Positions 25,744 to 34,302 are shown, counted from the stretch's first letter. The stretch is 64,000 nt of DNA from Streptomyces sp. NBC_01428 (GCF_036231965.1 NZ_CP109499.1:6200001-6264000), one strand, 5' to 3'. The notes: generated by a model not told the origin, from the letters alone. Program-made: numbers and translations.

Positions 25744-25992
25744 CTAGGGCCTGTCGTTTGGATCATGCGGCGGGTCGCGGGGCTGGGCACGCCCTCCCCC
25801 AAGCTCTTCGAGCAGGGGGGACCCCCAGCCGCGTTGTCGTCGGTTGCCGACGTCCCCCAGCCTTCGGCCGGGAGGTGCCCCCACCGCGTCGTCGCCCTCC
25901 TCCGCCTTGCAGCTGCACGCACCCAGCCCCGCTCGGCCCAGCCGACAAGGCACCGCACCTCGGCGCCGCCTGATCCAAACGACAGGCCCTAG
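25744..25992. mobile_element. MITE-like non-autonomous element with CTAG target
   Basis: A 249-bp element without a gene, bounded by perfect 22-nt terminal inverted repeats (25744-25765 and 25971-25992). The arms read inward CTAG then GGCCTGTCGTTTGGATCA after one extra G, and six further matching bases follow a single mismatch. CTAG at each end is the likely duplicated target. Internal hairpins (around 25796-25820 and 25853-25881) are of a kind often seen in Streptomyces intergenic repeats. The right CTAG supplies the stop codon of the ABC exporter gene that begins there, so insertion left that gene intact. Confidence 0.78.
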
Positions 25993-27917
25993 TCGACCTC
26001 GGCGACCGCCTGGGCGAACTGGGCCTGGTAGAGGCGGGCGTAGGCGCCGCCGGACTCCAGCAGCTCGGCGTGCGCGCCCTGTTCGACGATCGCGCCGTCC
26101 TCCATCACGAGGATCGTGTCGGCGTCCCGGATCGTCGACAGGCGGTGGGCGATCACGAACGACGTCCGGCCGTGCGCCAGCTTCGCCATCGCCTTCTGGA
26201 TCAGCACCTCGGTCCGGGTGTCCACGGAGCTGGTCGCCTCGTCGAGCACCAGGATGACCGGGTCCGACAGGAAGGCCCGGGCGATGGTGATCAGCTGCTT
26301 CTCGCCCGCGCTGACGCCCGATCCCTCGTCGTCGATCACGGTGTCGTAGCCGTCGGGCAGCGTACGGACGAACCGGTCGGCGTGCGCGGCGCGCGCCGCC
26401 TCCTCGATCTCCCCGCGGGTGACCTCCCGCGCGGCGCCGTACGCGATGTTGTCGGCGATCGTGCCCCCGAACAGCCAGGTGTCCTGGAGCACCATGCCGA
26501 CGGCGGCCCGCAGTTCGTCACGGGAGATGGACGCCACGTCGACCCCGTCGAGGGTGATGCGGCCGCCCGTGACGTCGTAGAACCGCATCAGCAGGTTCAC
26601 CAGGGTGGTCTTGCCGGCCCCGGTCGGGCCGACGATGGCCACCGTCCGGCCCGGCTCCACCGTCAGCGAGAGGTCCTCGATGAGCGGCTTCTCCGGGTCG
26701 TAGCGGAACGACACGTGTTCCAGCGCCACGCGCCCGCGCAGTTCGGCGGGGCCGGCCGAGACCGCCGGGTCCGCCGGCTGCTCGTCCGCGTCGAGGATCT
26801 CGAAGACCCGCTCCGCCGACGCCACGCCCGACTGCACCAGGTTCGCCATCGACGCGACCTGCGTCAGCGGCATCGAGAACTGGCGGGAGTACTGGACGAA
26901 GGCCTGCACGTCACCGATCGACAGCGTGCCGGAGGCGACGCGCAGTCCGCCGACCACCGCGACCAGCACGTAGTTGAGGTTCGAGACGAACATCATCAGC
27001 GGCTGCATGATCCCGCTGTTGAACTGGGCCTTGAACCCGGCCTGGTAGAGCTTCTCGTTCTGCTCGGCGAACTGCGCGGCCGACTCGTCGGCCCGCCCGA
27101 ACACCTTCACCAGGTTGTGGCCGGTGTACATCTCCTCGATGTGGGCGTTGAGCTTGCCGGTGGTGCGCCACTGCTGCACGAAGTGCGGCTGCGAGCGCTT
27201 GCCGATCCGGGTCGCGACGACGAACGACAGCGGCACCGTGACCAGCGCGACGAGCGCGAGCAGCGGCGACACCCAGAACATCATCGCGAGCACGCCCACG
27301 ATGGTCAGCAGCGAGTTGACGAGCTGGCCCATCGACTGCTGGAGGGTCTGCTGGATGTTGTCCATGTCGTTCGTGGCCCGGCTGAGGACCTCACCGCGCT
27401 GCCGCTTGTCGAAGTACGACAGCGGCAGCCGCGACAGCTTCGCCTGGAGGTCCTCGCGCATCCGGAAGACGGTCCTGTTGACGGACCGGTTCACCAGCCG
27501 CGTCGCGACCGCCATCAGCAGGCCGGCCAGCAGGAACGTACAGAGCGCGATCAGCAGGACGTTGCCGACGGCGTGGAAGTCGATGCCCTCGCCGGGGGTG
27601 AAGGCCGTGCTCTTGAGCATGTCGGCGACGGCACCCTGGCCGTGCGCGCGCAGCGAGTCCAGGGACTCGGCCTTGGTGGCGCCGGCCGGCATCTGCCGGC
27701 CGACGATGCCCGCGAAGACCAGGTCGGTGGCCCGGCCGAGGATCTTCGGGCCGACCACCGACAGGCCGACGCTGAAGACCACGGCGACCAGCATGACGTA
27801 CAGCGTGGCGCGCTCGGGCTTGAACTGGGTGAGCAGCCTGCGGCCCGACACCTTGAATTCCATCGAGCGCTGGTCCGGGCCGCTCCCGGCCATCATGCGC
27901 CCCATCGGCCCGGCCAT
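25989..27917 (-). CDS. ABC exporter half-transporter with canonical catalytic Glu
   Basis: A 642-residue fused membrane/ATPase protein. A six-helix exporter domain (about 40-370) precedes the nucleotide-binding domain with Walker A GPTGAGKTT, Q-loop LQDTWLFGG, Walker B VILVLDEATSS and switch His in FVIAHRLST. Its signature is GVSAGEKQ, a departure from LSGGQ. Together with the upstream partner it should form a heterodimeric exporter, this subunit supplying the catalytic Glu and His. Start ATG 27917 overlaps the partner's stop by one base (TGATG). Substrate is unknown, likely a drug, lipid or peptide. Its stop codon TAG lies within the CTAG end of the MITE-like element. Confidence 0.93.
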   Translation of the reverse strand: MAGPMGRMMAGSGPDQRSMEFKVSGRRLLTQFKPERATLYVMLVAVVFSVGLSVVGPKILGRATDLVFAGIVGRQMPAGATKAESLDSLRAHGQGAVADMLKSTAFTPGEGIDFHAVGNVLLIALCTFLLAGLLMAVATRLVNRSVNRTVFRMREDLQAKLSRLPLSYFDKRQRGEVLSRATNDMDNIQQTLQQSMGQLVNSLLTIVGVLAMMFWVSPLLALVALVTVPLSFVVATRIGKRSQPHFVQQWRTTGKLNAHIEEMYTGHNLVKVFGRADESAAQFAEQNEKLYQAGFKAQFNSGIMQPLMMFVSNLNYVLVAVVGGLRVASGTLSIGDVQAFVQYSRQFSMPLTQVASMANLVQSGVASAERVFEILDADEQPADPAVSAGPAELRGRVALEHVSFRYDPEKPLIEDLSLTVEPGRTVAIVGPTGAGKTTLVNLLMRFYDVTGGRITLDGVDVASISRDELRAAVGMVLQDTWLFGGTIADNIAYGAAREVTRGEIEEAARAAHADRFVRTLPDGYDTVIDDEGSGVSAGEKQLITIARAFLSDPVILVLDEATSSVDTRTEVLIQKAMAKLAHGRTSFVIAHRLSTIRDADTILVMEDGAIVEQGAHAELLESGGAYARLYQAQFAQAVAEVD

Positions 27918-29650
27918 CAGGCGGCCTCCGCTTCCGTCAGCTGGGAGAGGACGATCTCCCGGTAGGTCTCGTTGTCGGCCATCAGTTCGTGATGGCGTCC
28001 GGTGCCGACGACCCGGCCCTCGTCGAGGACCACGATCCGGTCGGCGTCGCGGATGGTCGACACCCGCTGGGCGACGATCACCACGGTGGCCTCGGCGGTC
28101 TCCTCGGCGAGCGCCGCGCGCAGGGCCGCGTCGGTCGCGTAGTCGAGGGCCGAGAAGGAGTCGTCGAAGAGGTAGATCTCGGGGCGCTGCACGAGGGTGC
28201 GGGCGATGGCCAGGCGCTGGCGCTGGCCGCCCGACACGTTGGTGCCGCCCTGGGCGATCGGCGCGTCCAGGCCGCCTTCGAGGCGCTCGACGAAGCCCTT
28301 GGCCTGCGCGACGTCCAGCGCGTGCCACAGCTCCTCGTCGGTCGCGTCGGGGTTGCCGTAGCGCAGGTTGGTGGCGACCGTCCCGGCGAACAGGTACGGC
28401 TTCTGCGGGACCAGTCCGACCGTTCTGGCCAGCAGCTTCGGGCCGATCGTCGCGACGTCGACGCCGTCGACGAGGACCTCGCCGTCGGTGGCGTCGAACA
28501 GCCGGGGGACCAGGCCGAGGAGCGTCGACTTGCCGCTGCCCGTCGAGCCGATGACGGCGGTGATCTCCCCGGGGCGTGCCACGAGGTCGACGGACTTCAG
28601 GACCGGCTCCTCGGCGCCCGGGTAGCGGAAGCCCGCGCCGCGGAGCTCCAGGTGGCCGTGACGGCGCAGCTCCAGGACGGGCGCGAGGGGCGGGACCACG
28701 CTGCTGTCCGTGCCCAGGACCTCCTGGATGCGCTCGGCGCAGACCTCCGCGCGCGGCACCATCATGAACATGAAGGTGGCCATCATCACGGACATGACGA
28801 TCTGCATCAGATAGGCGAGGAACGCGGTGAGGTCACCGATCTGCATGCCCCCGCTGTCGATGCGGTGGGCGCCGAACCAGACGACCGCGATGGACGACAG
28901 GTTCACCACCGTCATGACGATCGGGAACATCAGCGCGAGCATCCGGCCGGTGGCCAGCGACGTCTCGGTGAGGTCGGTGTTGGCGCCCTTGAAGCGCTCC
29001 TTCTCGTAACCGTCGCGGACGAACGCGCGGATCACCCGGTTGCCGGTGATCTGCTCGCGCAGCACCCGGTTCACGGTGTCCAGGCGCACCTGCATCGTGC
29101 GGAAGAGGGGGCGCAGCCGGCGCACGATCAGCGTGACGCAGATGCCGAGGGTCGGCACCACGGCGATGAGCACCGCGGACAGCGGCACGTCGAGGCCGAG
29201 GGCCAGGATGATGCCGCCCACACACATGATCGGGGCCGACACCAGGAGGGTGAACGTCATCAGTGCGAGCATCTGCACCTGCTGGACGTCATTGGTGGTG
29301 CGGGTGATCAGCGAGGGCGCCCCGAAGTGACCCATCTCACGGGCGGAGAAGGACTGGACGCGGTCGAAGACGGCGGCCCGGACGTCCCGGCCGACCGCGG
29401 ACGCCGTGCGGGCGCCGTAGTAGACGGCTCCGATGTTGCAGACGACCTGAGCCAGCGAGATGCCGATCATCAGGGCGCCGAAGGACAGGATGTAGTCCGT
29501 GTCCCCCTTCACGACACCGTTGTCGATGATGTGCGCGTTCAGCGTGGGCAGGTAGAGCGTGGCGCAGGTCTGCAGGAACTGCAGCAGCACCAGGAGGGCG
29601 ATGGGTTTCTTGTACGGACTGAGGTGGGTCCGCAGGAGTCGTATGAGCAC
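27917..29650 (-). CDS. ABC exporter half-transporter with degenerate ATP site
   Basis: A 577-residue partner subunit. The exporter membrane domain (about 5-300) begins LIRLLRTHLSPYKKPIALLV. The ATPase domain has Walker A GSTGSGKST and a canonical NVSGGQRQ signature, but Walker B reads YLFDDSFSALD, with Asp where the catalytic Glu is expected, and the switch residue is Gln (VIVAQRVST) instead of His. That pattern defines the degenerate site of heterodimeric exporters such as TM287/288. GTG 29650 matches the usual family N-terminus but has only a weak ribosome binding site. In-frame GTG codons at 29707 and 29710 are alternatives that add about 20 residues. Confidence 0.9.
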   Translation of the reverse strand: MLIRLLRTHLSPYKKPIALLVLLQFLQTCATLYLPTLNAHIIDNGVVKGDTDYILSFGALMIGISLAQVVCNIGAVYYGARTASAVGRDVRAAVFDRVQSFSAREMGHFGAPSLITRTTNDVQQVQMLALMTFTLLVSAPIMCVGGIILALGLDVPLSAVLIAVVPTLGICVTLIVRRLRPLFRTMQVRLDTVNRVLREQITGNRVIRAFVRDGYEKERFKGANTDLTETSLATGRMLALMFPIVMTVVNLSSIAVVWFGAHRIDSGGMQIGDLTAFLAYLMQIVMSVMMATFMFMMVPRAEVCAERIQEVLGTDSSVVPPLAPVLELRRHGHLELRGAGFRYPGAEEPVLKSVDLVARPGEITAVIGSTGSGKSTLLGLVPRLFDATDGEVLVDGVDVATIGPKLLARTVGLVPQKPYLFAGTVATNLRYGNPDATDEELWHALDVAQAKGFVERLEGGLDAPIAQGGTNVSGGQRQRLAIARTLVQRPEIYLFDDSFSALDYATDAALRAALAEETAEATVVIVAQRVSTIRDADRIVVLDEGRVVGTGRHHELMADNETYREIVLSQLTEAEAA

Positions 29651-29835
29651 GCGGGGTCTCTCGGGATCGTCGACGGCTGGGTGATCGGCGGGCGCTGGAT
29701 GGTGCACCACCCCCTATCGTCGGACACTCCACCGGTGTTACCTCAAGCGAATAACCCAAGTGCGGACCAAGAACCGGCCATGGCTCCGTCCGGGGACGTA
29801 CGCCTGGTCGGATCCCGTGAGCCGGTCCGAACCCG

Positions 29836-31290
29836 TTACGCCCGGAACGCCCCGGGATGCGTCTGTTCCCGTACGGACACGTACTGCTGGCGTACGGCCT
29901 GGCCCACGGCGAGTTCCTCGCCCGGCTCCAGCACCTGGGCGACCGGACCCTGCCAGTTGGGCGGGTTCCGCGGGTCGAGGGTGCCCTGGGAGGCGCCGAG
30001 GGCCCAGGCGGCCTGGCGGGCCGCGCCGAGCGCCGCGTAGTCCGCGGGCTGCGGCACCACGACCGGCGCGCCGAACAGCGCGGGCGCCACGGCCTGGACG
30101 GCGGGAAGCTCCGCGGCCTGGCCGAGCAGGAAGATCCGGCGGACGTCGACACCGCGCCCGCGCAGGACGTCGAGCGCGTCCGCGAGCCCGCAGAGCATGC
30201 CCTCGAACGCCGCCCGCGCGAGATGCTCGGGCCGCATCGACTCCCGGCGCAGCCCCGCCAGGGTCCCCGCCGTGTGCGGCAGGTTCGGCGTGCGCTCGCC
30301 CTCCAGGTACGGCAGCAGGACCAGCCCGTGCGAGCCGGGCGTCGACTTCATCGCCAGGTCGGACAGGCCCTCCAGGTCCGGCACGCCGAGCATCTCGGCG
30401 GCGCCGCGCAGGGCCCGTACGGCGTTGAGGGTGCTGACGACCGGGAGGTGCATGCCGGTCGCGTCCGCGAGGGAGGTGATCATGCCGGTGGAGTCCACCA
30501 GCGCCTCGGTGTGCACGGCCATCACGGAACCGGAGGCGCCGAGCGACACCACCGCGTCGCCGAGCCCGATGCCGAGCCCGAACGCCGCCGCCATGGTCTC
30601 GCCGGTGCCGGCGGATATCAGCAGCCCCTCGGGCGTGGTCCCCGCCGCGTCGGCCGGGCCGAGCACCTCGGGGAGCGCGGCCCCATGGCCGAGTGCGAGT
30701 TCGATGAGGTCGGGGCGGTAGCCGCCGGTCGCCGCCGACCAGTAGCCGGTGCCGGAGGCGCCGCCCCGGTCCGTGGTCCTGCGCACCGGCCGGCCGAGCA
30801 GCTGCCACACCAGCCAGTCGTGGGCCTGGAGCAGCATGGCGGTCCGCCGCGCAGCGTCGGGTTCGGTCTTGTTCAGCCAGCGGAGCTTGGTCACCGGCTG
30901 GGCGGCCTGCGGGACGCTGCCCACGGCCTGTGCCCATGCCTCGCGCCCGCCGAGCGCGTCGATCAGATCGGCCGCGGCGACCTGCGCCCGCTTGTCACCG
31001 CCGACCAGCGCGGGCCGCACGGTGTTGCCCTGTACGTCCAGCGGGACGAGGCCGTTCTGCTGCGCGGACACGCCGATCGCCTGCACGCCTTCGAGCAGGC
31101 CGCCGCCGGCGGCCTCGCCCAGGGACAGCAGCCAGGCCTGTGGATCCACGTCGGAAGGACGTCCGCCGCCCTCGGCGCCGTCGAGCGGGTGCGGCGCGTA
31201 GCCCTGCCGCAGCACGGTGCCCGTGTCCGCGTCGCAGACGACGATGCGAGTGAAATCGGGCGAACTGTCCAACCCGGCGACTATCCCCAT
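29836..31290 (-). CDS. FGGY-family carbohydrate kinase (xylulokinase-like)
   Basis: A 484-residue sugar kinase of the actin/hexokinase fold. The N-terminal phosphate loop is GLDSSPDFTRIVVCD, GVSAQQNGLVPLD matches the sugar-binding strand, and GTGETMAAAFG and SLGASGSVMAV form the second phosphate loop. The adenine-site motif near the end is FLLGQAAELPAVQAV. Xylulokinases phosphorylate D-xylulose, but FGGY members also act on other pentoses or polyols. No xylose isomerase or sugar transporter is adjacent, so xylulose is an inference. The gene is read separately from the ABC exporter genes downstream. Confidence 0.88.
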   Translation of the reverse strand: MGIVAGLDSSPDFTRIVVCDADTGTVLRQGYAPHPLDGAEGGGRPSDVDPQAWLLSLGEAAGGGLLEGVQAIGVSAQQNGLVPLDVQGNTVRPALVGGDKRAQVAAADLIDALGGREAWAQAVGSVPQAAQPVTKLRWLNKTEPDAARRTAMLLQAHDWLVWQLLGRPVRRTTDRGGASGTGYWSAATGGYRPDLIELALGHGAALPEVLGPADAAGTTPEGLLISAGTGETMAAAFGLGIGLGDAVVSLGASGSVMAVHTEALVDSTGMITSLADATGMHLPVVSTLNAVRALRGAAEMLGVPDLEGLSDLAMKSTPGSHGLVLLPYLEGERTPNLPHTAGTLAGLRRESMRPEHLARAAFEGMLCGLADALDVLRGRGVDVRRIFLLGQAAELPAVQAVAPALFGAPVVVPQPADYAALGAARQAAWALGASQGTLDPRNPPNWQGPVAQVLEPGEELAVGQAVRQQYVSVREQTHPGAFRA

Positions 31291-31387
31291 GGGCGAAATT
31301 CTGCCGTACGACGGGGGGTGGCGGCGCCGGGTGGGTGCACGAGATCCGGCGCGGCCCCTGATTCCCCTGGTGTCACGGGTGTGCCGG

Positions 31388-31693
31388 TCAGGTGTTGCTG
31401 GTGCCCCAGTCGTCCTGTCCGGCCCCGCCCGTGTTCCGCTGCCGCAGCGAGCGGACCCGGTCGGTGACCGAGTCGGGGACGCGGTCGCCCACCTTCTCGC
31501 TCACCGTGTGGAACGCCTTGCCCGCGATCGCGCGGCCCTGCTGGGCGGCGGTCTCGGCGGTGTTGCGCACCGCCGGGTTCTGCGAGACCTGGCGAGCGGA
31601 CTTCCTCAGCTGTTCGTAACGCTCTCGCCCGGCGCGCGTGCCGAGCACGTACCCCAGGGCCAGTCCGGCGACGAATGTGAGCTTGTAGCGCAT
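31388..31693 (-). CDS. YtxH-like small membrane-associated protein
   Basis: A 101-residue protein. A short N-terminal hydrophobic segment (about 4-17, LTFVAGLALGYVLG) with the motif TRAGRERYEQLRKSAR is the signature of YtxH-domain general-stress-like proteins. An amphipathic helical region (about 30-85) and a Gly/Asp-rich tail follow. ATG 31693 is preferred because GGAAGG lies 9 nt upstream. GTG 31702 would have no room for its site. The family has no defined biochemical role. It is transcribed away from the tRNA-Asn genes. Confidence 0.78.
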   Translation of the reverse strand: MRYKLTFVAGLALGYVLGTRAGRERYEQLRKSARQVSQNPAVRNTAETAAQQGRAIAGKAFHTVSEKVGDRVPDSVTDRVRSLRQRNTGGAGQDDWGTSNT

Positions 31694-31838
31694 GACAGCC
31701 ACCCTTCCCTTGCGTCGGCATCGGTACGGAGGGAACCGATTGGCGGAGCACCCCCCTGCTTGCGCTAATGTATGTGTCGCAGCGAGCGCACGCCCCCTGG
31801 CGAATACCCAGGTAGGTGCGTTCGATGCAACGAGACAT

Positions 31839-31911
31839 TCCCCTGTAGCTCAATTGGCAGAGCAGCCGGCTGTTAACCGGCAGGTTACTGGTTCGAGTCC
31901 AGTCGGGGGAG
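31839..31911 (+). tRNA. tRNA-Asn (GTT)
   Basis: A 73-nt cloverleaf with acceptor TCCCCTG/CGGGGGA, D-arm GCTCAATTGGCAGAGC, anticodon loop CTGTTAA (anticodon GTT) and T-arm with GGTTCGAGTCC. Discriminator is G and CCA is not encoded. Confidence 0.98.
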
Positions 31912-31916
31912 CTCGG

Positions 31917-31989
31917 TCTCCTGTAGCTCAATTGGCAGAGCAGCCGGCTGTTAACCGGCAGGTTACTGGTTCGAGTCCAGTCGGGAGAG
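31917..31989 (+). tRNA. tRNA-Asn (GTT), tandem second copy
   Basis: Five nucleotides after the first copy and identical in its body. The third acceptor pair is T-A (TCTCCTG/CGGGAGA) in place of C-G, a compensatory double change showing both copies are under selection for folding. CCA is not encoded. A terminator follows. Confidence 0.98.
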
Positions 31990-31998
31990 CAACGGAAG

Positions 31999-32021
31999 AG
32001 GACCCCTCAGGGGTCCTTTTT
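31999..32021 (+). terminator. Intrinsic terminator of the tRNA-Asn pair
   Basis: AGGACCCC-TCA-GGGGTCCT (31999-32017) forms an 8-bp stem with a 3-nt loop whose last T begins a five-T run (32017-32021), a classical rho-independent terminator. Confidence 0.92.
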
Positions 32022-32155
32022 CATGTCCGGGGGAACCGCTCGGGGCACGCCGAAGTCCTCATGGTCGTGCGATGCCGACCATCCGAAGCAGGAGATCGTA
32101 TGAGCGGCTATGCTGCGGCAGACGGCGCGCACAAATGTGCGCGGCGCGCCGTAAC

Positions 32156-32232
32156 GGGGCGGTAGCTCAGCCGGTTAGAGCAGCGGACTCATAATCCGTC
32201 GGCCGTGGGTTCGAGTCCCACCCGCCCCACCA
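32156..32232 (+). tRNA. tRNA with CAU anticodon (Ile2 or elongator Met)
   Basis: A 77-nt gene including an encoded CCA. Acceptor GGGGCGG/CCGCCCC, D-arm GCTCAGCCGGTTAGAGC, anticodon loop CTCATAA, T-arm GTGGG/CCCAC, discriminator A. It is not an initiator, as its first acceptor pair is G-C. CAU may be elongator Met, or Ile2 after lysidine modification by TilS. The stem CGGAC/GTCCG-type context looks slightly more like Ile2, but sequence reading alone does not settle it. Confidence 0.95.
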
Positions 32233-32737
32233 CACGCTACGCGTGAAGAATCGATGCGACCAGCAACTTCGCTGGTGGATCAGGCGAGTTGAGAGCCCGC
32301 GAGGGCGCCCCGCCCGACCGTGGAACCCCGGTCGCAGGGCCCTCGCGGAGGCCCCCCCTTCCGCCCAACTCGCCCCTCACCCGAACGGCCTGACCGGGCC
32401 TCGGACGGAGTACACGCGAGCCGCCCCGAGGCCGTACCGGAGAGGCCCGCGGCACTGATCGCGGGGCCTTCACAAGGCCCCCTCCGGGCGGCCGCACCCA
32501 CCGGATCCCGCGCCGGACCCCCAGGCGCCCTCCAGGACACCCGCCGCACCGGTCCCGTCCCGGTCGGCGCCGGTCCCGTCCCGCTCCGCACCGGGTCCGC
32601 ACCCGGTCCGCGGGGCCCGTCTCCTCCCCGGGGGGACGAGAGCGCCGTACCGAACATGCTGCTCGGAGGGTAGGAGCCGTTCTCCGTGGGCACCATGCGT
32701 CTAAGCGCGTCGGTGATGACGCGGGGGATCGTCAGTC
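32233..32737. other. 505-nt non-coding stretch with nested palindromes
   Basis: No credible gene despite several open frames, all Pro/Arg/Gly-rich and lacking ribosome binding sites. ACCAGC-AACTTC-GCTGGT (32259-32276) is a probable tRNA terminator hairpin. CCGCGAGGGC (32297-32306) pairs with GCCCTCGCGG (32339-32348) and encloses CGACCG/CGGTCG (32315-32334), a nested stem-loop. The remainder is low-complexity CCGG/GGTCCC-type sequence. Confidence 0.5.
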
Positions 32738-32750
32738 ATGAGGAGGGGTC

Positions 32751-32852
32751 ATGAACCGTCAGATCCGGATTCGCGTCAGCCGCCGGCCCGCAGCGCCGCG
32801 CGAGATGCCGATCGACCGCAGGACCCCGTCGGGGCGCATCCTGCCGTACTGA
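32751..32852 (+). CDS. 33-residue basic micro-ORF with strong RBS
   Basis: A short reading frame starting ATG 32751, with a near-perfect GAGGAGGGG (32740-32748) just upstream and a TGA stop that runs into a terminator-like hairpin. The peptide is Arg-rich (MNRQIRIRVSRR at the start, 8 Arg in the first 24 residues) and ends RTPSGRILPY. No family is recognised. A good start signal, compact size and immediate hairpin argue that it is translated. It might also be a leader peptide or a chance frame. Confidence 0.5.
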   Translation: MNRQIRIRVSRRPAAPREMPIDRRTPSGRILPY

Positions 32853-32877
32853 ACCGGCCGTCACTCCCAGCCGGTTC
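32851..32877 (+). terminator. Hairpin abutting the micro-ORF stop
   Basis: GAACCGGC (32851-32858) pairs perfectly with GCCGGTTC (32870-32877). The left arm begins on the second base of the TGA stop codon. Confidence 0.6.
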
Positions 32878-33087
32878 CGCTGTTCCCCGCCCTGTTCTCC
32901 CTCCTTCTCCTTCACCCTCCTTCACTCTCCTTCTCCCGCTCCCGCTCCCGTCCGGAGCCCGCCGAGCCGCGAGTGGCTTGATCTGATGGTCAGGTTGACT
33001 CACGAACTCGTTTCGTCGTACATCCGGGCGGGCAGTCACTCGGCAGCGTTTGTCCCGGTCCGTCCGGACCGAGGGAGGGGGAGCGCT

Positions 33088-34071
33088 GTGCGTGACCATG
33101 TGCGTTCGGCGGACGGCCGGTTGCTGCGCGTCGAGATCTCGGGGGACCCACGGGGACGCCCCGTGTTCCTGCTGCACGGCATGCCCGGCAGCCGCGTCGG
33201 ACCGCGGCCCCGGTCCATGTTCCTGTACCAGCGCGGCACCCGGCTGATCAGCTACGACCGCCCCGGGTACGGGGGATCGGACCGGCTCCCGGGACGGCGC
33301 GTCGTCGACGTCGTGCAGGACGTCACCTCCATCGCGGACGCGCTCGGCATCGAGCGGTTCGCCGTGGCCGGCCGGTCCGGGGGCGCCCCGCACGCGCTGG
33401 CCTGCGCCGCGCTGATGCCGCAGCGGGTGACCCGGGCCGCGGCCCTCGTGGGACTCGCGCCGCGCGGCGCCGAGGGGCTCGACTGGTTCGCCGGGATGGC
33501 ACCGTCGAACGTCAACGAGTTCCGGACCGCGTTCACCGACCCGGACCGCTTCACCGCCCGGCTGATCCCGCGGTCCGCCGCCATCCGCCGGGACCCGGTC
33601 CGCCTCCTGGAGGACCTGCGCCCCGAACTCACCGCCGACGACCGGCAGATCGTCTCCGACAACACCATCCGCTCGATGCTGCTGCGCAACTACCGCGAGG
33701 CGCTGCGGACCTCCCCGTACGGCTGGATCGACGACGCGCTCGCCCTCACCGGGACCTGGGGCTTCGAACCGGCGGACATCCGCGTGCCGGTGCTGCTCTG
33801 GCACGGGGTGAAGGACGTGTTCTCCCCGGCCTCGCACTCCTCCTGGATGGCCGCCCGGATCCCCCGGGCCACCGCCGTCCTCGAACCCACCGCCGCGCAC
33901 TTCGCCGCGCTGCGGGCCCTGCCCAAGGTGCTCGCCTGGCTGCTGGCCGACACCCCGGTGTGGCCCGGCAGCAGGAGGAGCCGCGCGGTGACCTCCGGCG
34001 CGGGCGCCCACGCCGACGTCCCGCAGGCACCGTCCGGCCGGGCGCGCTCGCAGGCTGCCGCCGCGCTCTGA
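33088..34071 (+). CDS. Alpha/beta hydrolase
   Basis: A 327-residue alpha/beta-fold hydrolase. The oxyanion-hole region is PVFLLHGMPGSR (about 31-42) and the nucleophile elbow is GRSGG with Ser97. The acid is probably the Asp of HGVKDVFSPA and the His that of PTAAHFAAL near the end, completing the triad. It resembles proline-iminopeptidase/haloalkane-like hydrolases, but the substrate is unknown. GTG 33088 is chosen because the GAGGGAGGGGGAG stretch just upstream is an excellent site. The frame continues to 32986 without a better start. The last 30 residues are low-complexity. Confidence 0.87.
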   Translation: MRDHVRSADGRLLRVEISGDPRGRPVFLLHGMPGSRVGPRPRSMFLYQRGTRLISYDRPGYGGSDRLPGRRVVDVVQDVTSIADALGIERFAVAGRSGGAPHALACAALMPQRVTRAAALVGLAPRGAEGLDWFAGMAPSNVNEFRTAFTDPDRFTARLIPRSAAIRRDPVRLLEDLRPELTADDRQIVSDNTIRSMLLRNYREALRTSPYGWIDDALALTGTWGFEPADIRVPVLLWHGVKDVFSPASHSSWMAARIPRATAVLEPTAAHFAALRALPKVLAWLLADTPVWPGSRRSRAVTSGAGAHADVPQAPSGRARSQAAAAL

Positions 34072-34121
34072 GGATTCCGGGCGGTGTGCACCCGAAAGGG
34101 CCCGCGGTCCGGTCGGTCACC

Positions 34122-34296
34122 GGGCCCCGGCACGAGACGGGGCCCCGCTCACCGGACGCCCGTCGCGACCGTTCCCCGACGTCCGGAGTGCGTCTCCGTG
34201 CCGGGGCCCCGGCCCACCGGCCCGTGTTCGCGACGTGAGACCCCGACGTCGTCGGGGCGCCCGGAGCAGCCGGCCCTCGGCCACTCCGGGCGCCCC
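34122..34296. terminator. Terminator array between hydrolase and fxsT
   Basis: Three hairpins fill the convergent gap 34072-34302. A long imperfect stem is closed by GGGCCCCGGCACG/CGTGCCGGGGCCC (34122-34134 with 34197-34209). CCCCGAC-GTC-GTCGGGG spans 34241-34257. A perfect 13-bp stem GGGGCGCCCGGAG/CTCCGGGCGCCCC (34254-34266 with 34284-34296) ends 6 nt before the fxsT stop. Confidence 0.8.
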
Positions 34297-34302
34297 CGCG
34301 CC

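Noticed and set aside
31839..31989. CRISPR-like direct repeat from two near-identical 70-nt units
   Set aside because: The units fold as tRNA-Asn, there are only two copies, and the 5-nt spacer is too short.
32156..32348. Integrative element attachment site at the tRNA 3' end
   Set aside because: No integrase gene, no repeat of the tRNA 3' end, and no foreign composition is seen downstream.
32237..32696. Open frames on both strands between the CAU tRNA and the micro-ORF
   Set aside because: Pro/Gly/Arg/Ser-rich, no ribosome binding sites, and overlapping strong palindromes. Treated as non-coding.
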